Source: Synergistaceae bacterium
Lineage (GTDB): Bacteria; Synergistota; Synergistia; Synergistales; Aminithiophilaceae
Assembly: GCA_016756725.1 (NCBI GenBank)
Contig: JAESII010000004.1
Coordinates: 558,001 to 622,000 of the forward strand
DNA: 64,000 bases
Direction of reading: 5' to 3'
A program made the translations under genes and the position numbers. Below are positions 56,489 through 63,747 of this stretch, one piece after another (position 1 is the first letter of the stretch; each line of letters begins with the position of its first letter). The notes beneath the pieces were generated by a model that saw only the letters and a list, made by a program, of their open reading frames with translations, searched no databases and had not been told where the DNA came from.

Positions 56489-56767
56489 TCAGAAGGGAAT
56501 ATCGTCGCCGCAATCAGCGAGGCCCCCCTCGTCCTGCAGGGCCTCGCTGATCTGTATCAGCCGCCGGAGGAGGTTCTCGATCAGGGCCAGATTCGTGTCG
56601 AAATGTTCGCTGCTGCCGTCATCGTCGACGCAATAGGCGAGGCTTTCGATCACGAGTTCCGTCAGGGGATTATTGGCGAAGGCGTGGACGATGGCGGAAA
56701 GTTCTTCGAGGTGTTGTTGCCGGTCCGGATCGACGAGGGCCACCTGCCAGGTTTTGTCGTCTTTCAA
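56489..56767 (-). CDS. Small acidic protein, last gene of the Zorya/Cas1-Cas2 locus
   Basis: 92 aa, strongly acidic, mostly helical (HLEELSAIVHAFANNPLTELVIESLAY and NLALIENLLRRLIQISEAL). I do not recognise its family. ATG at 56767 follows GAGGAAAG and lies 19 bases after the second cas2 gene on the same strand, so it is in the operon. An acidic small protein beside an integrase could be a DNA mimic or a regulator of it; that is only a guess. Confidence 0.7.
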   Translation of the reverse strand: MKDDKTWQVALVDPDRQQHLEELSAIVHAFANNPLTELVIESLAYCVDDDGSSEHFDTNLALIENLLRRLIQISEALQDEGGLADCGDDIPF

Positions 56768-56786
56768 GGTCTTTCCTCCTCATCTG

Positions 56787-57062
56787 TCAGGCCAGACCAC
56801 CCAGATCGCGCCCCCAGGTTTCGATGGAGAGGGTAAAGGGGTAGTTAAGCTGAAAAAGATAGACACTGTCATAGCCGGGGTCAATGAGGGGAGCCAGGTC
56901 ATAAACCAGCTTCCCCACGGTTTTCCGCCCCACCTGGCCGCAGAAGATACTTCGCTGGAGCCAGAAGTAATTCTGGCGGAGAAAACGGTAGAGACGGGGA
57001 ATTCGTTCCGACCCCGTGTCGTAAGTCAAAAGGAGGTTGCAGTTTTCAAGGATCATGGCCAT
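56787..57062 (-). CDS. Cas2-like protein, second copy
   Basis: 91 aa (ATG 57062; ATG 57056 possible). The Cas2 ferredoxin-like fold is visible: NLLLTYDTGSERIPRLYRFL with the conserved aspartate (Asp15), then YFWLQRSIFCGQVG, the strand found in all Cas2, and DSVYLFQLNY. Only about a quarter of residues match the neighbouring Cas2, so it is not a recent duplicate. Four bases separate the two genes. Confidence 0.78.
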   Translation of the reverse strand: MAMILENCNLLLTYDTGSERIPRLYRFLRQNYFWLQRSIFCGQVGRKTVGKLVYDLAPLIDPGYDSVYLFQLNYPFTLSIETWGRDLGGLA

Positions 57063-57066
57063 GGCC

Positions 57067-57333
57067 TCAATTCAGCCGCGTCTGGGGCGCAAGGTCCCTC
57101 CCCAGCACGGTCCGTTTCCAGGCCTGAGGGGTTTCGGTGTTGATCGTGAGAATCGAATCCGTCTCAGGATCGAGAAAGCGGCTCAGATCTTCGATCATCA
57201 GCCGGCGATGGAAGGAGGAGATTTCCCCCTCGAAGACGCTCCGCTGAATCCAGAAAAGGCGTCGCGTCAGGTAGCGATGGACCTTGGCGACGCGGGATTG
57301 GTCGACGTCGTAGAAAAAGAGAGTGTGCATCAT
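57067..57333 (-). CDS. cas2: Cas2 protein of the Zorya-linked adaptation module
   Basis: 88 aa, normal Cas2 length. MMHTLFFYDVDQSRVAKVHRYL has the metal-site aspartate (Asp9); LFWIQRSVFEGEIS and DSILTINTETP follow the family strand order. It belongs to the type I-B/III-like Cas2 branch, not to the Cas2e at 43.6 kb. Its ATG overlaps the Cas1 stop. Confidence 0.88.
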   Translation of the reverse strand: MMHTLFFYDVDQSRVAKVHRYLTRRLFWIQRSVFEGEISSFHRRLMIEDLSRFLDPETDSILTINTETPQAWKRTVLGRDLAPQTRLN

Positions 57334-58190
57334 CGTCCTCCCTTCCCTTTTTTCCTCAGAGCCCCGGAGAGACCTGAAGGCAACCAGGTTCTCCCGAAAT
57401 CGTCCTTTTGATAACGGTGACAGAGATCGACGGCCGTATCGTCCAGGGAAAGCAGAAAACATCTGGGCCAGCCCCAATGCTCGCCGGAATCCTTTCCCCA
57501 GAGCCAGTCAATCCGTTCTTTCATCGCTTCCCGAAAGATCTTTCGCCCCTCATCGGTGATCCAGCAGGCGGTCCCGTCGCTGTGAGCCATCTCCGGGACA
57601 AGCCGTCCCGACTGGGCGAGCTGCCACAGGGGCAGCTCGACGAGCAGCGGCTTGTAGAGCTCGGCCATGTCCAGGGCGAGGCTGTGCCGACGGGCTCCCG
57701 GCTCGTGGAGAAGCGAAAGGGCCGAGTGAAGGTGGCTTTTCTGGAGAGGGGCCACACAGAGGCCGTAGACGATACTGTTGCCATAGGAGAGATAGGCATT
57801 CAACGGATCAAGGGGCGGCCGGCGGTTGCGGTCGTCAAAGGTCCAACGGCGGCCGAAGGTATCCTGCCATAGGGTAAAGAGATCACGATGGAGAGAGCCT
57901 TCGACGCCCCGAAGGGAGTCGATATCGGGCACGCTGTCGATGGCCTCCTCGGCCCTGTCGAGAATTTTCGTCGCCCGAGCTTCGGTGCCCCGCTGCCAGA
58001 GGCGATAGACGGCCACCACTCCTCGCAAAAGCGCCTGTGCGGCCTTGAGGCGTCTGTCCTTATCCAGAAGAAGGGCAGCCTGGGCGGAGCGAACGGGAAA
58101 AAAGGGGTTCAGGTCGCAGGCGCTGCCGGCCCAGAGGGCCAGGTGGGGGCCGCGATAGCCCTGCACCACGTCAAGATCCTGAGGACTCAT
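57330..58190 (-). CDS. cas1: Cas1 with intact active site but shortened N-terminal domain
   Basis: 286 aa from ATG 58190, coupled to the previous gene by ATGA. The helical catalytic domain is complete: Glu97 in LRGVEGSLH, PPLDPLNAYLSYGNSIVYG, His162 in LLHEPGARRHS and Asp174/Glu177 in LALDMAELYKP. The N-terminal beta domain of normal Cas1 (about 70-80 residues) is almost absent; the protein starts at the last strand (GPHLALWAGSACDLNPFFPV). The missing part may be supplied by the Cas1-like partner encoded two genes upstream. This family is closer to type I-B/III Cas1 than to Cas1e. Confidence 0.87.
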   Translation of the reverse strand: MSPQDLDVVQGYRGPHLALWAGSACDLNPFFPVRSAQAALLLDKDRRLKAAQALLRGVVAVYRLWQRGTEARATKILDRAEEAIDSVPDIDSLRGVEGSLHRDLFTLWQDTFGRRWTFDDRNRRPPLDPLNAYLSYGNSIVYGLCVAPLQKSHLHSALSLLHEPGARRHSLALDMAELYKPLLVELPLWQLAQSGRLVPEMAHSDGTACWITDEGRKIFREAMKERIDWLWGKDSGEHWGWPRCFLLSLDDTAVDLCHRYQKDDFGRTWLPSGLSGALRKKGKGGR

Positions 58191-58651
58191 AGGCTCACCT
58201 CTTCGATAAAGGTCGGATAAACGATCTGGCAGATGTCGCTGTAGGGACAGAGGCAGCAGCGTCGCGTCCAGGGGCGGCTGCGCGGAGGCCCTGACAGAGC
58301 CCGGTTCAGCGCCTTGTCGCCTTCTTCTGTTCGGAAGATCAGCAGGTCGTCCTTTGCCTCTTGTCGAAGAAGAGCCAGGGGAAGTTCCAGGTGTTCCATG
58401 AGAAGCCGCGTTGCCGCTACCCAGACCGGCGCCGGAGGGAAAGGCAAAGCCTTGACGACGAGGTCCCCCCTTTCCCTGCTGAGGCAGAGCCTCTCCAGGG
58501 TCTCTTCGGGATCCTCGTCCTCCTCGGCATCCCAGCGCAGAAGGCCCATGAGAGAAAAGTTCGGCGCCAGATGATCGCCGCACTCCCAGAAATCTGCCGC
58601 CCGTCCGCAGAAGAGATTCCAGCCTTCATCGAGAGCTTTCAAGAGACTCAA
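58187..58651 (-). CDS. Cas4-like protein
   Basis: 154 aa. The C-terminal half resembles Cas4: a helix-strand unit (AATRLLMEHLELPLALLRQEAKDDLLIFRTEEGDKALNRAL) and then the cysteine set CCLCPYSDIC that in Cas4 holds the Fe-S cluster. The N-terminal part is short and I cannot find the usual first cysteine or the D/ExK nuclease residues, so it may bind without cutting. TTG start at 58651 follows GGAGGTG by 7 bases and overlaps the upstream gene by 26 bases. In known systems Cas4 selects PAM-adjacent spacers. Confidence 0.6.
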   Translation of the reverse strand: MSLLKALDEGWNLFCGRAADFWECGDHLAPNFSLMGLLRWDAEEDEDPEETLERLCLSRERGDLVVKALPFPPAPVWVAATRLLMEHLELPLALLRQEAKDDLLIFRTEEGDKALNRALSGPPRSRPWTRRCCLCPYSDICQIVYPTFIEEVSL

Positions 58652-59519
58652 CGGTTTTCACCTCCACATTCCAGGCCGGCCGGTAAGGGCCGCCCGACCG
58701 GAAGGCGCCAAGCAGAAAATAGGCTTCCTGCCGCGCCAGCGAGCGCAGGCTCCAGGTTTTGCCCCTGTTGCGGGCAAAAGGCTCTTTCAGAAGTTGCGGA
58801 AGGACCTTGGCCCATTGAGGCAGTGCCTCGGGCAGATGGTGTCCGCTCAATCCCTCGACGAAACAGGGTTCGAGGAGGAAGGCCAGGTCTCTGGCCAGGG
58901 GGAAAGATCCCGTCTCCGTGATCAGAGAACACCAGGGGTCAAGGGAGACATTGGCAAAGGTCCCGACAGCCAGGGCCAGCCCGATCGAGCGGCCGTTCAA
59001 AGCGAGACGGGAAAGCCCCCACTGTTGTCGACGCTCGTCGTCGATGGCCGAGACGGCCTCCATGCAGACCTGAAGGGGGCGGGCCGGATAAACCTGGGCC
59101 TCCCGGTAGGTCGCCAGGTAGCGCTCTTCCCAATGACGTTCCTCATCGGGGCGGATCTTCTTTACCCAGGCAATCCGCAGAATCAGGGACCGGTGCATCA
59201 GGCGCAGGGCGAGATGGCGTCGTCTTTTCTCGTCTTTCCAGGCCTTGTACTGAACGAGCGTCGTTTTGCCGGAAATCAGTCCCTGGTAGGGCATCCACGA
59301 TCCCTCATAGCCGCTCGGGCCGAAACAGTGCAGGGGCGTTCGCGTCTCGGCCAGAAGGCTTGTCAGAGAGGGGTCCACATTGGCTCCGGCGAGGGCAAAA
59401 ATCTCAGAAATCTGCAGCAGGGGCAGCAATTGCGGAGCTTGCTCCTCCCGCGCCACGGCGAGGGTTCCGTTTTTTCGAAAAAGCTGCACGGCCCTGGAAT
59501 AGCAGAAGATTTGTGCCAT
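58626..59519 (-). CDS. Cas1-like protein with degenerate active site
   Basis: 297 aa. N-terminal domain is Cas1-like: MAQIFCYSRAVQLFRKNGTL, LQISEIFALAGANVDPSLTSLL, then TPLHCFGPSGYEGSWMP and GLISGKTTLVQYKAWKDEKRRRHLALRLMHRS. In the catalytic domain the alignable places are changed: LITETGSFPLARDLAFLLEP replaces the LHE...SLxLDxAExxKP block, so the histidine is Thr and the second acid is Phe, and no clear first glutamate is seen near CMEAVSAIDDE. It has therefore probably lost metal-dependent activity. It looks like the non-catalytic half of a heteromeric Cas1. Confidence 0.7.
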   Translation of the reverse strand: MAQIFCYSRAVQLFRKNGTLAVAREEQAPQLLPLLQISEIFALAGANVDPSLTSLLAETRTPLHCFGPSGYEGSWMPYQGLISGKTTLVQYKAWKDEKRRRHLALRLMHRSLILRIAWVKKIRPDEERHWEERYLATYREAQVYPARPLQVCMEAVSAIDDERRQQWGLSRLALNGRSIGLALAVGTFANVSLDPWCSLITETGSFPLARDLAFLLEPCFVEGLSGHHLPEALPQWAKVLPQLLKEPFARNRGKTWSLRSLARQEAYFLLGAFRSGGPYRPAWNVEVKTVESLESSR

Positions 59520-59521
59520 CG

Positions 59522-59983
59522 TCAGGCGCTCGTTGCCGCTGCCGTCCGCTCCCCCAGGCGGGCGATGAACTTGCTGTAGGAAGAAAAGACCTCGCGCGTA
59601 TCGACGCCATCCTCAAGGGCAAGGCGTCCCAGCAGCCATTGGGCGTCTCGCTGGGCGATCTTTTCCAGGGTCACCCAGGGGGCGCAGCTTGATGCGGTCT
59701 CTCTCTGACGTTTGACCCAGCAATGGTTCTCACGGCATTCAAGAAAGTGGTAAATCTGCTTGCGGATCTGATACTCCATGCCGTTGTGATGGGCGGCGCG
59801 GGGCAGAGAACGGGCCAGTTTATCCGACACCAGTTGAGGAATGCGACTGATGCAGAAGCGTCTCACGTCGTTGATTGACGGGGGGAGGACGTTGAAGCTT
59901 TCCGCCCGGTCTTTGAACGTCAGATTCAGCTGTCCCTGGGGGTTGCGACGGTTCGCTGCCTTGTTCATCAACGCTTTGGACAC
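59522..59983 (-). CDS. Unknown helical protein of the Zorya/Cas1-Cas2 locus
   Basis: 153 aa from GTG 59983, which follows AAGGAGG by 7 bases. Basic N-terminus (MNKAANRRNPQGQLNLTFKDRAESFN) and helical remainder, with CRENHCWVKRQRETASSC providing three cysteines and a histidine. It is encoded between the HNH gene and the Cas1-like gene, 2 bases before the latter. I recognise no family. Its size and helical character resemble small effector or bridging subunits, but no motif supports that. Confidence 0.72.
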   Translation of the reverse strand: MSKALMNKAANRRNPQGQLNLTFKDRAESFNVLPPSINDVRRFCISRIPQLVSDKLARSLPRAAHHNGMEYQIRKQIYHFLECRENHCWVKRQRETASSCAPWVTLEKIAQRDAQWLLGRLALEDGVDTREVFSSYSKFIARLGERTAAATSA

Positions 59984-60011
59984 GACAATCCCTCCTTGAT
60001 CCGCATAGGTG

Positions 60012-60045
60012 GTTTCAAGGGATATAGGCGATCTTTCAGTGAAGC
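60012..60045 (-). repeat. Solitary 34-bp repeat R1
   Basis: One of three directly oriented copies (with 62995-63028 and 63247-63280). On the minus strand it starts CTTCACTGAAAGA, contains TATATCC and ends CTTGAAAC, an ending common in CRISPR repeats. R1 matches R3 at 27 and R2 at 24 of 34 positions. It covers the last codons and stop of the HNH gene and lies before the unknown gene. Confidence 0.65.
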
Positions 60046-60896
60046 TCATCTTCCCCGGCCCATCTCCCTGAGCGGCGGCGGCTTTCGATCTCCCGTCGGG
60101 CTTGGGCCGGAACTTTGACATGGCCGTGATAAGGGGTTTGGCTGTGGCAGACGATGCAGAGGGGTTCCAGGTTTTGGGGGGAGTTGTCGCTGCGGTTTCC
60201 GTTTTTGTGGTGGACGTGAAGGAGGTGGCGCAGCCAGGGAGGAGAAAGATCGACGCCGCAGCTGCTGCAGCGCCAGCCAGAAGCCTCCCGGTGGCGCAAG
60301 GACAGGGCCTGCCAATTGGCGGTGTAGTCGGGGTCAACGGGCGTGGTCTCTCTTCTTTGGGGCAGGCGGGCGAAGGAGGTGTCAGAATCGTTGAGAAAGG
60401 CGGCGAGATCAAAGGTCTGGGCGAGCTCGTTTCTTTTCTGGCGGCTCAAGGAAGGAAAGAGCAGGGACAGGCAGTTCTTGCAGACCTTAAGGGAGATGTC
60501 GATTTCCTTTGTTGCGCCGGGACAGGCGACCTTGAACAGACCTTTCCGTGTGTTGCTGATGACGTAGCGCTCCAGGCGGTTGGCCGCTGTCATCTCCTTG
60601 ATGGTCTTGCAGTCGAGCAGGTGGTACTTAGGCCCCTTTTCGGGATGAAGCAGAATCTCTTCCTGAGATAAAGAGCAGGCTTTGATGTAGAGCACGACGG
60701 TCTGGCCGTTTCTCGTGAAGAGCCCCTTCGGACCTCTTCGTTCCAGGGAGAGCAGCTCGCTCATGCCGATTTCCATCTCGATCAGGGGGGGCTGAAAGGT
60801 CCGGCCAGATTTTGTCTCAGGATTCCAGAGAACGTCCGGCGCCTTCATTTTGCGTGCCAGAGCTTTCAGCGGCTCAAAGAGAAGATTGAGTTTCAT
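60036..60896 (-). CDS. HNH-domain protein, ZorE-like component
   Basis: 286 aa. A C-terminal HNH domain: Cys210/Cys213 and Cys247/Cys250 zinc pairs, LHVHHKNGNRSDNSPQNLEPLC with His229-His230 and Asn242, and His251. The N-terminal two thirds include YHLLDCKTIKEM, a RLERYVISNTRKGLFKV strand pair and a VCKNC pair. Type II Zorya has ZorA, ZorB and an HNH protein called ZorE, and this gene is in the right place, coupled to zorB by a 4-base overlap. I assign ZorE by context and domain, not by close sequence recall. Confidence 0.75.
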   Translation of the reverse strand: MKLNLLFEPLKALARKMKAPDVLWNPETKSGRTFQPPLIEMEIGMSELLSLERRGPKGLFTRNGQTVVLYIKACSLSQEEILLHPEKGPKYHLLDCKTIKEMTAANRLERYVISNTRKGLFKVACPGATKEIDISLKVCKNCLSLLFPSLSRQKRNELAQTFDLAAFLNDSDTSFARLPQRRETTPVDPDYTANWQALSLRHREASGWRCSSCGVDLSPPWLRHLLHVHHKNGNRSDNSPQNLEPLCIVCHSQTPYHGHVKVPAQARREIESRRRSGRWAGEDELH

Positions 60897-61606
60897 CGGC
60901 GACCCTCTCCTTCAGCGAGAATCGTCGCGATGCGGTGCTCGGCATCGGTACGGACGCGAAACTCCACGCGCCGGCTCAAGGACCGGTTTTCGTTGCCCTT
61001 TTGGTCGGTGATGGCATGACTCGAAGAAAGGCCGTTGGCCGTGATCGTCTTCCGGGCCCACTCCTTATCGCCTTTGACGGCCTCCATGCGGAGGCAGAAC
61101 TCGAGAACGGCGCGGGTGCGGTTTTGCGAAAGCTCCATGTTGAAAAAATAGGCGTCAAGCTGGTCGTCGGTGCCGTTCCACTCGGAAGAGGTGTGTCCCT
61201 CGATCCGTACCTCGGAGATGAACTCCCTGTAGCGGCGGAGGACCTGAAGGTAGCGGGGAAAGAAGTCGGTGAGAATTTCGCGAAACCGAGGCGTCAGGAC
61301 AGAGCTCCCCGTTTCAAAAAAGACCGAAGGCTCACGGAAGCGGACGGCCAAGGTGGCTTCTTCGATTTCCGCTTTCCAGCGATGAAGATCATCGTGAAAC
61401 TCCTCAAGGAGATCGTCGTAGATTTTCCGTTGCATCTCGTGCCAGGCGACGGCGACCTCTTGGATCCGCTCTTTCTCCAAAGTGACGTCGCGCATGTAGA
61501 GAAGGGAGATGAACAAAAACACGATCATCAGGCCCGACATGAGATCGGCCACAGGAGTAAAGGCCTCCCCTTCGGCTTCAAGTGGAGCAAAATCGCCCCT
61601 TTCCAC
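60893..61606 (-). CDS. zorB: ZorB-like MotB/OmpA-domain stator protein
   Basis: 237 aa. One membrane helix at residues ~19-37 with the ion-carrying aspartate Asp21 in PVADLMSGLMIVFLFIS, a coiled linker, then an OmpA-like peptidoglycan-binding domain from ~95: VFFETGSSVLTP, VRIEGHTSSEW, and LSQNRTRAVLEFCL. In Zorya, two ZorB helices sit inside a ZorA pentamer as an ion-driven motor. Start ATG follows GGGGGT and lies 6 bases after zorA. Confidence 0.85.
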   Translation of the reverse strand: MERGDFAPLEAEGEAFTPVADLMSGLMIVFLFISLLYMRDVTLEKERIQEVAVAWHEMQRKIYDDLLEEFHDDLHRWKAEIEEATLAVRFREPSVFFETGSSVLTPRFREILTDFFPRYLQVLRRYREFISEVRIEGHTSSEWNGTDDQLDAYFFNMELSQNRTRAVLEFCLRMEAVKGDKEWARKTITANGLSSSHAITDQKGNENRSLSRRVEFRVRTDAEHRIATILAEGEGRR

Positions 61607-61612
61607 GGTCTA

Positions 61613-62944
61613 TCACCCCCGTCTGCGGCCCTGACCGACACCGACGGGCAGATCTCGCCCGAGGTCGTGGATAAGCGTCGAAAGGCTCTCTGTCAGAGGC
61701 GTGTAATCGTCGACGAACTTGGCTGAGAGTGCGGCCAGGTGGCTGCCGAGCTGACTGATCGCCTCGCGAAGCTCCGACTCCATTGCCCCATCGAAGGCCT
61801 TGAACTGACTTTTGAGAAGTTCCTGACTTTCATGAAGGGTCGAGCTCAGCAGTTCATGAATCGTCTCGGCATTCTCCCGCACCGAGGCGGCCGTCGTCTG
61901 GCTCAGCTTTGTCAGCTCTCCCGTCTCCTGCTCCATCGTCTCTTCCAGGTTTCGGACAAAGCGCTTCGTCGATTCGGCCAGGTCTTCTGTCAGACCCTGG
62001 AGTCTTTGTTCCATCAGGGGCAGGGCCTCTCCGGCCTGTTCTCTCAGATGGGCAAAGCTTCCCAACAGAGCTGTGGCCTCACGGTTCTGGGCGTCCAGGC
62101 CCTGTAGCAGCTCCGCAAGGGACTCCATCGTCTCCGGCAGGGCCTCTGCGCCCTTACGGATCGCCTCAAGACTTGTCTCGCAGCGGCTGATTCCCTCCAG
62201 GCTTCGTTCAAACTGAGCCTCCATCTCCTCAACGGAGTGGCGGTAGTTCTCCTGCCACGTCAACAAGGCCCCCACGGCCCTGTTGAGCTCGCGAAAATTT
62301 TCGCCGAACTGCTCGGTCAGCTTGTCGTTGAAATCATGAATGATATCCCGCAGGGCCTCGAGCAACGCCTTCGAGTTGCTCTCGGCCAGAGTCCTACCGA
62401 ACCCGGCGAGCTCTCCGCGGATCTTTTCAAATGAGGCAGTCAGCAGCGTGGCCATTTCCTTTCTTCCGGCATCAGCCTGAGAGGCATCCTCCCTTAAGGT
62501 TGTGACGATCTTCTCGCCCATGGCCTCAATACTCTCCGTCAGAGCCCTCAGAGGAGAAATCGCTCCCTGCGGGTTCGGTGAAAAAGAAGCTGCCATATTG
62601 AGGAGCAGGGCGTAGACAACGCCCAGAACGCTCGTGGCGAAGGCCAGCTTCATTCCTTCCAGGAGCGCGGGAACGCTGCCGTCGATATCGTTCGCGTCAA
62701 ACTGACTCAGGGCAAGGCAGATCCCCATAAAGGTTCCGAGGATGCCCAGATTCATCAGCAGGTTGCGGTTGCCGCTATGAAGGCGGAAAAAGAAGGCCCT
62801 CACTCCGCCTCTTTTCGTAGGGCGACGGAGAAGGGCCGACAGAATCATCAGGAAAAGCAACGACATCGACAGCGTCGATGCGGAAGAAAGACGGTTGTTG
62901 AAAAACAGCTGTATCAGCAGATCTGGTCCTCCCAGAATGGCCAC
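61613..62944 (-). CDS. zorA: ZorA-like MotA-family channel with long cytoplasmic tail
   Basis: About 443 aa if GTG 62944 is the start. This is uncertain: GAAGGGAGG overlaps it, and a TTG at 63001 is also open and would place the start inside repeat R2. Three membrane helices: SMSLLFLMILSALL, GILGTFMGICLALSQF and LLEGMKLAFATSVLGVVYALL, the MotA/ExbB channel signature. Residues ~130-430 form a long heptad-rich coiled coil, the ZorA tail that carries the signal into the cytoplasm. The tail is shorter than in the best-known ZorA proteins (around 700 aa). Confidence 0.85.
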   Translation of the reverse strand: MAILGGPDLLIQLFFNNRLSSASTLSMSLLFLMILSALLRRPTKRGGVRAFFFRLHSGNRNLLMNLGILGTFMGICLALSQFDANDIDGSVPALLEGMKLAFATSVLGVVYALLLNMAASFSPNPQGAISPLRALTESIEAMGEKIVTTLREDASQADAGRKEMATLLTASFEKIRGELAGFGRTLAESNSKALLEALRDIIHDFNDKLTEQFGENFRELNRAVGALLTWQENYRHSVEEMEAQFERSLEGISRCETSLEAIRKGAEALPETMESLAELLQGLDAQNREATALLGSFAHLREQAGEALPLMEQRLQGLTEDLAESTKRFVRNLEETMEQETGELTKLSQTTAASVRENAETIHELLSSTLHESQELLKSQFKAFDGAMESELREAISQLGSHLAALSAKFVDDYTPLTESLSTLIHDLGRDLPVGVGQGRRRG

Positions 62945-62994
62945 CTCCCTTCGGATCCGAGTAGGCGCAGGGCCGCACCGGGTGAGTTGCTCTG

Positions 62995-63028
62995 TCTTCA
63001 AGAGATATATCCATTCTTTCGGTGAAAA
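62995..63028 (-). repeat. Solitary 34-bp repeat R2
   Basis: Second copy of the locus repeat. It keeps the TTCACCGAAAGA and ATATATC blocks and the CTTGAA end but is the most diverged. It lies just before the zorA start, so R1 and R2 bracket zorA, zorB and the HNH gene. Confidence 0.6.
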
Positions 63029-63072
63029 AGGGATCTGCCCCCCCGAACTCAGCGCAAAGACAAGTCTAGGAG

Positions 63073-63108
63073 AGATAAAAAGAGGCCCCGGGGTTTGCCC
63101 GGGGCCTC
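63073..63108 (-). terminator. Rho-independent terminator upstream of zorA
   Basis: An 11-bp stem (63082-63092 with 63098-63108) and, on the minus strand, TTTTTATCT after it. It isolates the zorA operon from minus-strand transcription upstream. Confidence 0.75.
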
Positions 63109-63146
63109 CTGCCCTGCTGTCAGCGGATCACGCCGCAAGCTTTCGC

Positions 63147-63178
63147 CGCCCGAGGGGCCATCAATGGCCCCTCGGGCG
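63147..63178. repeat. Perfect 14-bp inverted repeat
   Basis: 14 bp on each side of a TCAA loop, between R2 and R3 and 38 bases from the terminator. No T-run follows on either strand. It may be a transcript-end hairpin or a structural element of the R2-R3 unit. The whole stretch 63029-63246 has no gene. Confidence 0.6.
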
Positions 63179-63246
63179 CTGTCTCGTGGCCTCGGTTTGC
63201 AGCCGGGGTTCTACTTTTAGCTCCTTTCTCTGCGTCGCCAGGTGCT

Positions 63247-63280
63247 GTTTCTTGGGATATATGCAGTCTTTCGGTGAAGA
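63247..63280 (-). repeat. Solitary 34-bp repeat R3
   Basis: Third copy, with TCTTCACCGAAAGA, ATATATCCC and an AAGAAAC end on the minus strand. It is 252 bases from R2; bases 63281-63412 after it hold nothing I recognise. Confidence 0.65.
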
Positions 63281-63412
63281 TTGTCTTGAACCGCCAAGGG
63301 GGCGAGACCGCCTCTTTGGGGCCCCTGTGACTCCTTCCGCTGCCGGAAGTTTTGCGACACGATAAAAAGTAGTTCTTGTTCCAAGGAAAAAAGGCTCTAC
63401 TCCAGGGGTGTT

Positions 63413-63709
63413 CTATTTCTCATCTGAAGCCGTTAATGCGCAACCCACGAGCATTAACAAGAACAGACCCACAACAACAAGAGATGAAATCCCATAAATA
63501 TTAAATATCGTCCCATATGCTTTCCAAAATCTATAAAACCAGTAAATCCAAGAAATAAATGGGAAACAAAGAGTAATGACGGCAGAAACAAGCCCACTAG
63601 TTGCAAAAGCCAAATAAACAGTGAAGAAATGCAACCCAGTCATTGCAATTTGCATCATCGACATTGATATGCAACCAAGTCCAATTCCAACAAAGCCTTT
63701 AATACCCAA
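63413..63709 (-). CDS. Small membrane protein, unknown
   Basis: 98 aa with three hydrophobic segments (VGIGLGCISMSMMQIAMTGL, FATSGLVSAVITLCFPFISWIYW, SSLVVVGLFLLMLVGCALT) and no known domain. The region is much AT-richer than the rest of the window, which suggests recent transfer. ATG 63709 follows GGAGGAG. It is in a minus-strand pair with the next gene. Confidence 0.65.
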   Translation of the reverse strand: MGIKGFVGIGLGCISMSMMQIAMTGLHFFTVYLAFATSGLVSAVITLCFPFISWIYWFYRFWKAYGTIFNIYGISSLVVVGLFLLMLVGCALTASDEK

Positions 63710-63747
63710 AGCGTCTCCTCCATTCTTAGTCTTTGGTTTCTGAGTTT

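Noticed and set aside
60893-62944. Flagellar MotAB or TolQ/TolR-ExbB/ExbD pair
   Set aside because: There are no flagellar or Tol genes nearby; the ~300-residue cytoplasmic coiled coil of the channel protein and the HNH partner fit Zorya.
63029-63246. A small RNA gene between R2 and R3
   Set aside because: A terminator and a hairpin are visible, but I find no promoter and no match to a known RNA family, so I list only the hairpins.
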